The notes under the pieces: model-generated | What the model was told of the DNA's origin: nothing | Databases searched by the model: none | Seen by the model: only the letters and a program-made list of their open reading frames with translations | Program-made: the position numbers and the translations under genes | DNA from: Aphodoplasma sp045541115 | GTDB lineage: Bacteria > Bacillota > Clostridia > UBA1381 > UMGS1253 | Length of the DNA stretch: 59,107 nt | Direction: 5' to 3' | Assembly: GCA_045541115.1 (NCBI GenBank) | Contig: JAZQIM010000018.1 | Span: 1-59,107, forward strand | Part shown: in pieces, positions 18,073-26,686 of the stretch | Position numbering within the stretch: position 1 is the stretch's first letter | How the letters are laid out: each line of letters begins with the position of its first letter

Positions 18073-18102
18073 TTGACACAGGGCTTGTGTATAGGATATA
18101 AT
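18073..18102 (+). promoter_or_regulatory. Promoter of rpsU–yqeY
   Basis: TTGACA (18073–18078), 18-base spacer, TATAAT (18097–18102): both hexamers are full consensus. The transcript has a leader of about 75 bases before rpsU. Confidence 0.8.
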
Positions 18103-18121
18103 ATTTATTACATTTGTTATA

Positions 18122-18142
18122 CCTTGTTCCCGTTTAACAAGG
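18122..18142 (+). promoter_or_regulatory. Short hairpin in the rpsU leader
   Basis: CCTTGTT and AACAAGG form a 7-bp perfect stem around a 7-base loop, 41 bases before the rpsU start. It could be an autoregulatory or stability element; the evidence is only the fold. Confidence 0.35.
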
Positions 18143-18182
18143 AAACACTATTATGTATGTAGTAGTGGAGGGAGGGAAAAAA

Positions 18183-18359
18183 ATGTCTGAAATCAGAGTA
18201 AAGGACAACGAGTCTTTAGATAATGCACTTCGCAGATTTAAGCGTCAGTGTGCCAAGTCGGGTGTTTTAACTGAGATGAGAAAGAGAGAGCACTACGAAA
18301 AGCCCAGCGTTAAGCGTAAGAAAAAGTCTGAAGCAGCAAGAAAAAGAAAATTTAAGTAA
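18183..18359 (+). CDS. rpsU: 30S ribosomal protein S21
   Basis: A 58-residue basic ribosomal protein: SEIRVKDNESLDNALRRFKR, a conserved Cys-Ala-Lys-Ser stretch, HYEKPSVKRKKKSEAARKRK. The start at 18183 follows GGAGGGAGGG; an earlier in-frame ATG at 18153 would read through this ribosome-binding site and is rejected. It sits in the small ribosomal subunit near the anti-Shine–Dalgarno region. It is followed after 14 bp by the yqeY gene, the common Bacillota rpsU–yqeY operon, driven by the consensus promoter at 18073. Confidence 0.97.
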   Translation: MSEIRVKDNESLDNALRRFKRQCAKSGVLTEMRKREHYEKPSVKRKKKSEAARKRKFK

Positions 18360-18373
18360 TTAAGGTGGAAATT

Positions 18374-18817
18374 ATGAGTTTAAAAGAAACGCTTATGGCG
18401 GATTTGAAACTCGCAATGAAGGACAAAGACACCATTCGAAAAAACACCGTACAAATGGTTAGAAGCGCAGTTTTGCAGTATGAAAAAGACAACAAGACGA
18501 CGCTTGACGATGACGGTGTAATCGATGTAATTGCTAAGGAACTGAAGCAAAGACGCGATTCGCTTCCGGAATTTGAAAAAAGCGGAAGAGAAGATTTGAT
18601 TGAAAATCTTAAGAAGGAAATGGAAGTTTTAATGAGTTATTTGCCTGAACAGCTCAGCGAAGATGAGCTTGCGGCAATTATTAAAGAAGCCATTGAACAG
18701 ACAGGCGCTTGCTCAGTCAAGGACATGGGAAAAATCATGGGCATCGTTGGTGCGAAGACAAAAGGTCGTGCCGACGCAAAGATGATTGGAACTATGGCAA
18801 AGAAAATGTTATCTTAA
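18374..18817 (+). CDS. yqeY: GatB/YqeY domain protein
   Basis: A 147-residue helical protein of the YqeY family, related to the C-terminal tRNA-handling domain of GatB. MSLKETLMADLKLAMKDKDT opens the N-terminal half, and the C-terminal half ends in the conserved MGKIMGIVGAKTKGRADAKMIG. Its role is not established, and tRNA-linked metabolism is inferred from GatB. The ATG at 18374 has AAGGTGG nine bases upstream. It is co-transcribed with rpsU and ends in a bidirectional terminator. Confidence 0.95.
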   Translation: MSLKETLMADLKLAMKDKDTIRKNTVQMVRSAVLQYEKDNKTTLDDDGVIDVIAKELKQRRDSLPEFEKSGREDLIENLKKEMEVLMSYLPEQLSEDELAAIIKEAIEQTGACSVKDMGKIMGIVGAKTKGRADAKMIGTMAKKMLS

Positions 18818-18824
18818 ATGCTAA

Positions 18825-18852
18825 TAGGAGTTACTTTTTTAAGTAACTCCTA
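18825..18852. terminator. Bidirectional terminator between yqeY and tex
   Basis: A perfect 12-bp stem TAGGAGTTACTT / AAGTAACTCCTA with a four-T loop, between convergent genes. Confidence 0.88.
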
Positions 18853-18862
18853 TTTGTTTTAT

Positions 18863-21013
18863 TTATTCAGGTTTTTTCATTGTAAGAGAAATACGTTTTT
18901 TCTCGACATCAACGCTTATTACATATACATCCACAACATCGCCCACTTTTAAAACCTGTGACGGATGCTTGATATATCTGTTTGTGATTTGCGATATGTG
19001 GACAAGGCCGTCCTGATGTACGCCTATATCGACAAATACACCAAAGTCAATTACGTTTCTTACAGTGCCTTTCATATGCATGCCAGCCGTTAAATCCTTC
19101 ATATCCATAACATCGGTGCGAAGCATCGGTGCAGGCAAATCATCACGCAGGTCACGACCGGGTTTTGTAAGCTCTGATGCAATATCATTTAGCGTCGGAA
19201 CGCCGATGCCGCATTTTTGCGCGACTTCACTTGCCCCCATTTCTTTTATTTTTTCAGTAAGGCAGGTTACTTTCCCGTTTTGTGCATCCGATTTTTTAAA
19301 ATCAAATAGATCGAGAAGTTTTTGTGCAGCTTTATATGATTCCGGGTGCACACCTGTATTGTCTAAAACGTTTTTTGCGCCGGGAATACGAAGGAATCCC
19401 GCACATTGTTCGTATGCTTTCGGACCGAGCTTTGATACTTTTTTTAGCTGTTCGCGCGACTGAAATGCGCCGTTTTGTTCACGGTATAAAACGACGTTTT
19501 GCGCTACTGCAGCCGACAGACCGGATACGTACGATAAAAGCGGTGCCGATGCTGTATTTAAATCGACTCCGACTTTGTTAACGCAGTCTTCAACTACGCC
19601 GCAAAGAGTTTCGTCGAGCTGCTTTGGGGGCATATCGTGCTGATACTGTCCCACGCCTACAGATTTCGGGTCAATTTTTACAAGCTCTGCGAGAGGGTCT
19701 TGGAGCCTTCTTGCGATGGAAATAGCACTTCGAAGCGATACGTCGTAATCAGGGAATTCCTTTGCGCCGAGCTTTGATGCTGAGTATACCGACGCGCCGG
19801 CTTCGTTTACTACCATGTATGAAACGTTTTCATCTATCTCGCCTATAAGCTCTGCGACAAAGATTTCGGATTCCTTTGATGCAGTGCCGTTTCCTATTGA
19901 TATTACGTCGACATTATGCTTTTTGATAAGAGCTTTAAGTATCTGTTTTGCCTCTTCGATTTTTTTCTGTGGCGGTGTAGGGTATATAACCGTCGTATCA
20001 AGTACTTTGCCTGTAGCGTCGACTACGGCGATTTTGCAGCCTGTTCTGTATGCCGGGTCTAGTCCAAGCGTTACTTTGCCTTTTATCGGTGGCTGCATTA
20101 AAAGCGCTTTAAGATTAAGACCGAAGATTTTTATAGCTTGCTCATTGGCATTTTGTGTAAGGTCGGAGCGGATTTCGCGCTCAAGCGACGGGAAAATGAG
20201 TCGCTTATAGCTATCGGTGATTGCTTCGGTAAAGATGTCATCTGTAACGCTTTTTTTAGTAATAAACATTTTTTCAAGAAGCTCACATGCAGCCGTCTCA
20301 TCAACAACGATATTTACCTTTAAAAAGCCTTCCTTCTCGCCACGGTTTATTGCAAGTATGCGGTGTGGAGCGACTTTTCCTATTGGCTCTGTGTAGTCAT
20401 AATACATTTCATATACAGATTGCTCATCTTTTGCGCTAACCGTTGTTAAAAGAGCAGTTTTATTAAATAAATTGCGCAATATGCCTCTTGCATCGGCACT
20501 GTCTGATACTGTTTCGGCGATAATGTCTTTTGCACCGTCTATTGCCTCCTGCTCGTTTGCTACGCCTTTTTCTTCGTCGACATATTCTTTTGCGACATCA
20601 TATATATCGCCGCTTGTCATTGACTGGGCAAAAATAATATTTGCGAGCGGTTCAAGTCCACGCTCTTTGGCAACAGTTGCGCGGGTGCGGCGCTTTTGCT
20701 TATATGGTCTGTAAATATCTTCGAGCGCAGCAAGCGTCTGCGCCTCATTTATCTGTACCAACAGCTCATCTGTCATCTTTTCCTGCTCAGTGATTGAGCC
20801 AATTATTTCTTCTTTTCTCTTTTCGAGATTGCGAAGATAATTAAGGCGTTCGCTGAATTCACGAAGCACCTGGTCATCGCACGAGCCGGTCATCTCCTTA
20901 CGGTAACGCGCTATAAAAGGCACGGTATTTCCGTCATCAATGAGAGTTATTATATTGTTTGCATACACTTTTGACATACTAAACTCTTTTGATAAAATTT
21001 CGCAAATATCCAT
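18863..21013 (-). CDS. tex: Tex-family S1 RNA-binding protein
   Basis: A 716-residue Tex (toxin-expression/Spt6-like) transcription accessory protein. In order: an N-terminal helix-turn-helix-rich region, a YqgF/RuvC-like domain (GLDPAYRTGCKIAVVD near residues 318–333), a helix-hairpin-helix region (SAPLLSYVSGLSAAVAQNVV), and a C-terminal S1 domain (GMHMKGTVRNVIDFGVFVDIGV). The length is typical. It probably binds RNA and the transcription machinery in the cytoplasm; its precise bacterial role is not settled. It is monocistronic and convergent with yqeY. Confidence 0.95.
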   Translation of the reverse strand: MDICEILSKEFSMSKVYANNIITLIDDGNTVPFIARYRKEMTGSCDDQVLREFSERLNYLRNLEKRKEEIIGSITEQEKMTDELLVQINEAQTLAALEDIYRPYKQKRRTRATVAKERGLEPLANIIFAQSMTSGDIYDVAKEYVDEEKGVANEQEAIDGAKDIIAETVSDSADARGILRNLFNKTALLTTVSAKDEQSVYEMYYDYTEPIGKVAPHRILAINRGEKEGFLKVNIVVDETAACELLEKMFITKKSVTDDIFTEAITDSYKRLIFPSLEREIRSDLTQNANEQAIKIFGLNLKALLMQPPIKGKVTLGLDPAYRTGCKIAVVDATGKVLDTTVIYPTPPQKKIEEAKQILKALIKKHNVDVISIGNGTASKESEIFVAELIGEIDENVSYMVVNEAGASVYSASKLGAKEFPDYDVSLRSAISIARRLQDPLAELVKIDPKSVGVGQYQHDMPPKQLDETLCGVVEDCVNKVGVDLNTASAPLLSYVSGLSAAVAQNVVLYREQNGAFQSREQLKKVSKLGPKAYEQCAGFLRIPGAKNVLDNTGVHPESYKAAQKLLDLFDFKKSDAQNGKVTCLTEKIKEMGASEVAQKCGIGVPTLNDIASELTKPGRDLRDDLPAPMLRTDVMDMKDLTAGMHMKGTVRNVIDFGVFVDIGVHQDGLVHISQITNRYIKHPSQVLKVGDVVDVYVISVDVEKKRISLTMKKPE

Positions 21014-21152
21014 TCACTATGTTCTCCTTGTCGTTATGTTTTCATGTTTTAAAATTATTGTACCATATAAAAAATTACAAATCAAACCTTTTTACTTCGT
21101 TGACGCTAAACAAAAAAGCTGATATACTTAATGAAAAAGTACGAAAAAGGTT

Positions 21153-21842
21153 TTGGTGATAGGTATGCAGGGACGCTATTTGCAAGGTATAAGCGCTAAT
21201 GGATTAAAGATAATTGCGATGATAGCGATGACGATTGACCATATGGGGCTTATTCTTTTTGAAAACAATGAGATAATGAGAATAATCGGACGACTCGCAT
21301 TTCCTATATATGCTTTTTTTATTGCGGAAGGCTGTAGATACACAAAGGATAAAAGCAAGTACTTTTTGCGAGTGCTGCTTATTGGGCTTGTATGTCAGGT
21401 GGTAGCATGGATATATCAAAAAAATGCACCGCTAAACATTTTGCTTACATTTTCCGTATCGATAGCTCTTACTTATCTTTTAAATGAGGCGAAAAAAAGC
21501 GCGCGATGCAAGTTTTATTTTGCCGCTGCAGTTATTGTTTTTTATATTGTGAGCGAATTTCTTTTGTCAATAAATATAAATTTTGATTATGGTTTTTGGG
21601 GAGTTATGCTTCCGGTGATTATATCTTTTTCTGACAAAAAAGAAGAAAGGCTCGTTTTAGCACTTCTTGGACTCTGTTTTGTCGCGTTGTCCATAAAAGG
21701 CATACAGTGGTATTCGCTTATCTCGATGTGTCTGCTTATGATGTATAATGGACAAAAGGGTGTTTTGAATATAAAATATTTCTTTTACGCATTTTATCCG
21801 GCACATCTTTTAATCATTTATCTTATAGGGGTGTTTATATAA
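21153..21842 (+). CDS. TraX-family membrane protein
   Basis: A 229-residue polytopic membrane protein with about eight hydrophobic segments. It starts GISANGLKIIAMIAMTIDHMGLILFEN, the typical TraX opening, with the RLAFPIYAFFIAEGCRYTKD motif after it. F-plasmid TraX acetylates pilin, but chromosomal relatives in Clostridia have no known substrate and resemble acyltransferase-like membrane enzymes. The start is ambiguous: GTG 21153 or ATG 21165, both near GGTGATAGG. It stands alone, upstream of tRNA-Leu. Confidence 0.9.
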   Translation: MVIGMQGRYLQGISANGLKIIAMIAMTIDHMGLILFENNEIMRIIGRLAFPIYAFFIAEGCRYTKDKSKYFLRVLLIGLVCQVVAWIYQKNAPLNILLTFSVSIALTYLLNEAKKSARCKFYFAAAVIVFYIVSEFLLSININFDYGFWGVMLPVIISFSDKKEERLVLALLGLCFVALSIKGIQWYSLISMCLLMMYNGQKGVLNIKYFFYAFYPAHLLIIYLIGVFI

Positions 21843-21868
21843 AACAAGCAATTATTTTTTTAAATTGC

Positions 21869-21898
21869 TTGACAGAAGCATAAAAAATATGGTATTAT
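21869..21898 (+). promoter_or_regulatory. Promoter of tRNA-Leu
   Basis: TTGACA (21869–21874), 18 bases, TATTAT (21893–21898). The -35 overlaps the 3' arm of a hairpin CAAGCAATT / AATTGCTTG (21845–21871) that may end the traX-like transcript. Confidence 0.65.
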
Positions 21899-21953
21899 TT
21901 CTTGGTAATAAGTTTTCGGCAAAGACTTTTTGCCGTTTGCTTTACATTTAATT

Positions 21954-22040
21954 GCCGGTGTGATGGAATTGGCAGACGTAGTGGACTCAAAATCCACCGC
22001 CAGCGATGGCGTGCCGGTTCGAGTCCGGCCACCGGCACCA
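21954..22040 (+). tRNA. tRNA-Leu (CAA)
   Basis: An 87-nt class II tRNA. The acceptor is GCCGGTG / CACCGGC, the anticodon stem GTGGA-CTCAAAA-TCCAC gives anticodon CAA, a long variable arm GCCAGCGATGGC is present, and the T-arm GGTTCGAGTCC and encoded CCA complete it. Confidence 0.97.
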
Positions 22041-22077
22041 AGTCGAAGCAAAGTTCGCTTTGCTTCGACTTTTTTTA
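22041..22077 (+). terminator. Terminator of tRNA-Leu
   Basis: A perfect 13-bp stem (22041–22053 / 22058–22070) with loop TTCG, then seven T. Confidence 0.93.
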
Positions 22078-22121
22078 TGCAAAAAAGTCATCCGCCCGCT
22101 TACCTGATGAACACTCGTACC

Positions 22122-22161
22122 AAAAAACCTCTATTGCCTGATAAGGCATTGGAGGTTTTTT
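22122..22161. terminator. Second hairpin terminator upstream of aroC
   Basis: CCTCTATTGCC pairs with GGCATTGGAGG (one mismatch and one G·T) around TGATAA, with A-run and T-run flanks of six bases each. It may back up the tRNA terminator or insulate aroC. Confidence 0.7.
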
Positions 22162-22251
22162 CATATTTAAATAAAAATAAGCTATAATATTGCGAAAAAT
22201 AATTATTCGTGATAAAATAAACTATATTATGCTTTAAGGAGTAGATGAGAA

Positions 22252-23397
22252 GTGCTTAGATTTTTAGATGCGGGTGAAACACACGGAAAATGTCTTGTTG
22301 CGATTATAGAAGGACTTTTATCAAATCTTGAGATTGATACTTTAAAGATAAACGAGATGCTGTCAAAAAGACAGGGCGGATATGGCCGTGGCGGACGCAT
22401 GGCGATAGAGACTGACAGAGTCGAGATATTAAGCGGTGTGCGCTCAAACAAAACGCTTGGCTCGCCTGTTGCGCTTATGATAAAAAATAAAGATTACGAA
22501 AACTGGGAAAGCATCATGAGCCCGGAAAACTCAAATGGCGAGCGCGCAGTATATGTGGCAAGGCCGGGTCATGCTGATTTGGTGGGAGCGCTTAAATATA
22601 ATCACGATGATATGAGAAATGTGCTTGAGCGTGCAAGCGCGCGTGAAACTGCAATAAGAACGGCTGTGGGCGCAGTTGCAAAGCAGCTCCTTGAAGCGGT
22701 GGGAATACGCGTTATAAGCAGAGTCGTAAGCATAGGCGATGTAGAGGACAAATCTATAGTAGATTACGATGAGTATGAAAAAAATGTTTCAAAAAACGAC
22801 ATGCGCATGTATGATTCATCGTGCGTTTCTGATGCGGTTGCGCTTGTCGATAAGGCAAAAAAAGACGGCGAATCACTCGGTGGAGTAGTTGAAGTGGTTG
22901 TGCTTGGAGCACCTGCGGGACTGGGAAGCTATGTTCACTATGACAGAAAAATTGATTCTAAAATCGCCGGTGCACTTATGAGTGTTCAGGCAATAAAGGG
23001 CGTTGAGTTTGGACTCGGCTTTGAAGCATCGAAGCTTTTTGGCTCAAGTGTTCACGATGAGATTATCTATAACGGTAGCTATATGCGCAAAACAAATAAT
23101 GCCGGCGGAATTGAAGGCGGCATGACAAACGGAGAGCCGATAGTTGTGCGCGCGGCGATGAAACCGATACCGACGCTGTATAAGCCGCTAAAGAGCGTAG
23201 ACATAAGGACGAAGGCACAGACCGATGCAGTCGTTGAGAGAAGCGATGTGTGCGCGGTGCCTGCATGCTCTGTTGTGTGTGAGGCGGTTGTTGCATTTGA
23301 AGTTGCACGCGCAGTATGCGAAAAGTTTGGTGGCGACAGTATGGACGAGCTTATAAAAAGCATAGATGAATATAAAAAAAGGATAGAGAAAAAGTAA
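22252..23397 (+). CDS. aroC: Chorismate synthase
   Basis: The last step of the shikimate pathway: 5-enolpyruvylshikimate-3-phosphate to chorismate, with reduced FMN. The 381-residue protein shows the family signatures GETHGKCLVAIIEGLL near the start, GRGGRMAIETDRVEILSGVR, ARPGHADLVGALKYNHDDMRNVLERASARETA in the centre, and KPIPTLYKPLKSVD. Translation starts at GTG 22252 behind AAGGAG, 10 bases away. It stands apart from other aromatic-pathway genes here. The length is normal. Confidence 0.97.
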   Translation: MLRFLDAGETHGKCLVAIIEGLLSNLEIDTLKINEMLSKRQGGYGRGGRMAIETDRVEILSGVRSNKTLGSPVALMIKNKDYENWESIMSPENSNGERAVYVARPGHADLVGALKYNHDDMRNVLERASARETAIRTAVGAVAKQLLEAVGIRVISRVVSIGDVEDKSIVDYDEYEKNVSKNDMRMYDSSCVSDAVALVDKAKKDGESLGGVVEVVVLGAPAGLGSYVHYDRKIDSKIAGALMSVQAIKGVEFGLGFEASKLFGSSVHDEIIYNGSYMRKTNNAGGIEGGMTNGEPIVVRAAMKPIPTLYKPLKSVDIRTKAQTDAVVERSDVCAVPACSVVCEAVVAFEVARAVCEKFGGDSMDELIKSIDEYKKRIEKK

Positions 23398-23433
23398 AAG
23401 AGCATATATGCATATATAAGGAGGTGATTGTCC

Positions 23434-24006
23434 GTGAATGAGTCAGAGCTTATAAAAAGGAGCGGCGAAGGCGATAATGAAGCATTCGAAAGATTGATTA
23501 TGCCATACAGACAAGGCGTTGTAAATCATGCATATGTGATGCTTCGAAACAGAGAAGATGCGATTGATATGGCGCAGGAAGCTCTTATAAAGGCATTCGT
23601 TTCGATTGCAGGATTTAACGGACAGTCATCATTTAAAACATGGTTATACAGAATTACAACCAATGTATGCCTCGATTTTCTTCGAAAGAAAAAGCGCGAG
23701 GCAAACATAGTAAGCCTTACGACAGGCGACGATGAGCAGCAAATTGCACAGCTCGATGTGGCGGATGCGAGCACTGACCCGCAGCGAAAAGCAGAGCAAA
23801 AAGAATTGCGTGAAGCAATAATAAAGGCAATCGGAGAGCTTGATGATGAGTACAGAGCAGCGATTGCGCTTCGTGAGCTTGAGGGAATGGATTACAAGCA
23901 GATAGCTACAACGCTTCGTGTATCGCTTGGCACGGTGAAATCGAGAATAAGCAGGGCGCGTATGCAGCTTCGTGAAAAACTTTCAAAATACAGGGAACTT
24001 TTATAG
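23434..24006 (+). CDS. ECF-type RNA polymerase sigma factor (SigW-like)
   Basis: A 190-residue extracytoplasmic-function sigma factor. Region 2 is AFERLIMPYRQGVVNHAYVMLRNREDAIDMAQEALIKAF…FKTWLYRITTNVCLDFLRKKKR; region 4 is ELDDEYRAAIALRELEGMDYKQIATTLRVSLGTVKSRISRAR. The start is taken as GTG 23434, nine bases after AAGGAGG; a TTG at 23428 is too close to that site. The next gene, 45 bp on, encodes a zinc-type anti-sigma factor, so the pair should form an envelope-stress switch. Confidence 0.94.
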   Translation: MNESELIKRSGEGDNEAFERLIMPYRQGVVNHAYVMLRNREDAIDMAQEALIKAFVSIAGFNGQSSFKTWLYRITTNVCLDFLRKKKREANIVSLTTGDDEQQIAQLDVADASTDPQRKAEQKELREAIIKAIGELDDEYRAAIALRELEGMDYKQIATTLRVSLGTVKSRISRARMQLREKLSKYRELL

Positions 24007-24051
24007 ACGCTTTTACGTCTTAATAAGTACAATGTTGAAAGGAAGATGTAT

Positions 24052-24978
24052 ATGCTATCGTGCGATGAAGCATTAAATTTATTATCGGCATATTATGACG
24101 GCGAGCTTGGCGTTGCCGCGTCAAACCAGGTAAAAGAGCATCTTTGTTCATGTGAGCAGTGTAGTAAGGTGCTTGAGGACGTGGCTTTTTTGAGTAGCGC
24201 CGTTTCAAAGATTGATTTCCCGAAGGTTGATGATGCTTTTGCAAAATCGCTTCATGAAAAGCTTGAGAAAAAGGCAGATCGTCCGAAAAAATATTATAAA
24301 ATAATGCGCGCCATACGCCCGTATGCAGCTGTTGCCGCATCGCTTGCGATAGTTATAGGTATATATGCTGTTGTTGACAAAAGAGATATAGGCACGCAAA
24401 ACGAAATTCCTATTGCGATAAGCACTTTAGATATAGCAAATAGCAATGAAGACAATGTTTCTTTAGAAGATAATGAAGATACAAATAAGGTGGAAGAAAA
24501 TATAGTAACGCCAACGCCGGCTAAACAAAGGGCTGTGACAAATAATAAAAATATGACTGTCTATGATGACAGTAAAACAATAACGAAGGCAGAAGAAAAC
24601 AGCCCAGAAGATATTGTAAAAGAAGAGGCGCGCTCTGTGCAGGCATATGAGTCGTACGACGAAGAGCATGGCGTCGCAGAGGCAAGCTACAGCGAAGATG
24701 CAGAAAAAGAAAATGTCGATATAGCCGAGAAGGAAATTGAGCTTGTGTATGCACGCTTTAAGCTTTTGGATATATTGCAAAAGGAAAAAATTATAAGTAT
24801 ACTTGAAATGTATGGCACACCGCAGGTAAGCGATACAAACATAAACCTACAGATTCTGGCGGCAAATTACAATGCATGCATAGAAGTTCTTAAAAGCGTG
24901 GAAGGCCTTGACAAATATGAAGAGACGCCGATAGACGATGGAGAAGAATACTGCTATATTGATATTGAATTACAGTAA
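24052..24978 (+). CDS. Membrane anti-sigma factor with zinc-binding domain
   Basis: A 308-residue partner of the ECF sigma. The N-terminus has a ZAS/zf-HC2 motif (H-x3-C-x2-C in EHLCSCEQC, about residues 28–35) preceded by CDEALNLLSAYYDGEL. One transmembrane helix follows (YAAVAASLAIVIGIYAVV, about residues 88–105). The remainder is extracytoplasmic, with a low-complexity acidic linker and a small C-terminal domain. Known ZAS proteins hold the sigma factor at the membrane until released. The start at 24052 has GGAAG six bases upstream; an ATG at 24046 is too close. Confidence 0.9.
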   Translation: MLSCDEALNLLSAYYDGELGVAASNQVKEHLCSCEQCSKVLEDVAFLSSAVSKIDFPKVDDAFAKSLHEKLEKKADRPKKYYKIMRAIRPYAAVAASLAIVIGIYAVVDKRDIGTQNEIPIAISTLDIANSNEDNVSLEDNEDTNKVEENIVTPTPAKQRAVTNNKNMTVYDDSKTITKAEENSPEDIVKEEARSVQAYESYDEEHGVAEASYSEDAEKENVDIAEKEIELVYARFKLLDILQKEKIISILEMYGTPQVSDTNINLQILAANYNACIEVLKSVEGLDKYEETPIDDGEEYCYIDIELQ

Positions 24979-24986
24979 AAACTGAC

Positions 24987-25013
24987 GAACACCTTTTAAG
25001 GTGTTCTTTTTTT
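24987..25013 (+). terminator. Terminator after the anti-sigma gene
   Basis: GAACACCTT / AAGGTGTTC hairpin followed by seven T. Confidence 0.85.
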
Positions 25014-25075
25014 ACCATAAAATAAGATGATGGCGCATAAGATATTGTATAAAATCAGTGGATGGGGGAATAAAA

Positions 25076-25912
25076 ATGAAAAAAGTATTTACGATAGTTA
25101 TATGCGTCATTTTTGTGTTATCTTCTTTGAGCGGATGCCAAAAATCAGACCCTCAAAATGCCTCGTCGGTAAATTCGCGTACGCAAAGCGATGCACCGGC
25201 GCTTAAAGATGAGAGCGTATATAGCGCACTTGATAATAAAATGATTGCATGGGGGCTTAAGAAAAATGAGGGAAAAGCGCCTGATGTACCGAGCCTGGTT
25301 ACAAAAGTGCTTGACAAATATAATGCAAAATATATTTCTGACAATGAAAAGTGCCTTTACCTTACCTTTGATGAGGGATATGAAAATGGCTATAGCGCGC
25401 AGATTTTAGACGTCTTAAAAGACACAAATACACCGGCGGCGTTTTTTATAACGGGCGATTATATAAAAAAAGAAAGCGAGCTTGTAAAAAGGATGGTAAA
25501 TGAAGGACATATCGTGGGCAATCACACACAGAATCATCCGTCGATGCCGGGCGTTCGCAGCGCAGTGGCGCTTGCAAAGGAGCTAAATGAGCTTGATGAT
25601 TCTTTTTATCAGCTTACAGGCGAGCATATGCGCTATATCCGCCCGCCAAAAGGAGAGTTTAGCGAAAGAACGCTCGCGATAAGCGCTGATTTAGGCTACA
25701 AAACGGTGCTTTGGAGTTTTGCATATGCCGACTGGCACACAGATAAGATATACGGCGCACAATATGCATATGATCATGTGATGCCGTATCTGCATGACGG
25801 GGCGGTCTTATTGCTTCATGCCGTTTCAAAGGACAATGCAGACGCACTTTATCAGATTATTGCCGATGCCAAAGCGAAGGGATATACATTTAAAAGTCTT
25901 GACGAGTTATAA
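25076..25912 (+). CDS. pdaA: PdaA-like polysaccharide deacetylase lipoprotein
   Basis: A 278-residue exported enzyme with a lipobox (SLSGC, Cys near residue 22). The NodB domain has YLTFDEGYENGY, TGDYIKK, GHIVGNHTQNHPSMP (metal-site histidines) and RPPKGEFSERTL, the pattern of PdaA N-acetylmuramic-acid deacetylases that make muramic-delta-lactam in spore cortex. Typical PdaA has TFDNGYENG; here it is TFDEGYENG. The ATG at 25076 follows GGGGG; the GTG at 25058 precedes that ribosome-binding site. It is monocistronic, downstream of the ECF pair's terminator, and fits the sporulation lifestyle shown elsewhere. Confidence 0.88.
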   Translation: MKKVFTIVICVIFVLSSLSGCQKSDPQNASSVNSRTQSDAPALKDESVYSALDNKMIAWGLKKNEGKAPDVPSLVTKVLDKYNAKYISDNEKCLYLTFDEGYENGYSAQILDVLKDTNTPAAFFITGDYIKKESELVKRMVNEGHIVGNHTQNHPSMPGVRSAVALAKELNELDDSFYQLTGEHMRYIRPPKGEFSERTLAISADLGYKTVLWSFAYADWHTDKIYGAQYAYDHVMPYLHDGAVLLLHAVSKDNADALYQIIADAKAKGYTFKSLDEL

Positions 25913-25948
25913 TTGATTAAAAATTTTTAACGAATATTTAAAAAAAGC

Positions 25949-25977
25949 TTGTGTTTTTTTTAGTTTTCATATACAAT
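25949..25977 (+). promoter_or_regulatory. Probable promoter of efp
   Basis: TTGTGT (25949–25954), 17 bases, TACAAT (25972–25977); about 60 bases of leader before efp. Confidence 0.5.
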
Positions 25978-26046
25978 ATATAAAGAAAGACCATGAATAT
26001 ATTACCATATGGTAATTTGAGATTAAGATTTTGGAGGTATAAACCA

Positions 26047-26604
26047 ATGATATCAGCAGGTGAATTTAGAAACGGAGTTACATTTGAGCTTGATGGAAAC
26101 GTGTTTCAGGTTGTAGAGTTCCAGCACGTTAAGCCAGGAAAGGGCGCAGCTTTCGTTAGAACAAAGCTAAAGAACGTAATTACAGGCGGCGTTGTTGAAA
26201 GAACATTCCGTCCTACAGAAAAAATGCCGAAGGCACATATCGAGCGTAAGGATATGGAGTATTCATATTCAGACGGTGATTTATATTATTTTATGGACCA
26301 GGAAAGCTACGAGCTTATGCCGCTTAATTCGGATCAGCTCGGCGATGCTTTGAAGTTCGTAAAAGAGAATATGATGGTAAAGGTGCTTTCATACAAAGGA
26401 AGCGTATTTGGTATCGAACCGCCTACATTTGTAGAGCTTGAAGTTACAGAAACAGAGCCCGGCGTAAAGGGCGATACAGCTACTAACGTTACAAAGCCGG
26501 CAACTGTTGAAACAGGAGCAACAATCTTCGTGCCGTTATTTGTAAATCAGGGCGATATGATTAGAGTAGATACACGTACAGGAGAGTATATGGAGCGTGT
26601 ATAA
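26047..26604 (+). CDS. efp: Elongation factor P
   Basis: A 185-residue factor that relieves ribosome stalling at consecutive prolines. MISAGEFRNGVTFELDGNVF is the family N-terminus, and the modifiable or functional lysine lies in HVKPGKGAAFVR (about residues 28–39). The C-terminal OB domains include GDTATNVTKPATVETGA and IRVDTRTGEYMERV. The ATG at 26047 is nine bases after GGAGG; an upstream in-frame ATG at 25993 has no ribosome-binding site. It is followed by the CD1247-type gene. Confidence 0.97.
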   Translation: MISAGEFRNGVTFELDGNVFQVVEFQHVKPGKGAAFVRTKLKNVITGGVVERTFRPTEKMPKAHIERKDMEYSYSDGDLYYFMDQESYELMPLNSDQLGDALKFVKENMMVKVLSYKGSVFGIEPPTFVELEVTETEPGVKGDTATNVTKPATVETGATIFVPLFVNQGDMIRVDTRTGEYMERV

Positions 26605-26686
26605 TGGTTACAATAGCCATAAGTGAGTAAATTGCAAGATAAAAATAAAAAAGACATATAAGAATATGTCGGAATGGAGAAGATCA

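Noticed and set aside
17916..18101. ORF covering tRNA-Gly
   Set aside because: It translates the tRNA itself (residues WLSGRAS…EFESRLPL are a typical artefact of tRNA sequence), and its end lies in the terminator.
21860..22187. ORFs on both strands over tRNA-Leu
   Set aside because: GAGGRTRTGTPSL and the plus-strand frames are translations of tRNA-Leu and its terminator, with no ribosome-binding site.
22081..22200. Possible CRISPR or tandem repeats in intergenic DNA across the window
   Set aside because: No set of regularly spaced identical repeats was found; the repeats seen are single hairpins or one inverted pair.
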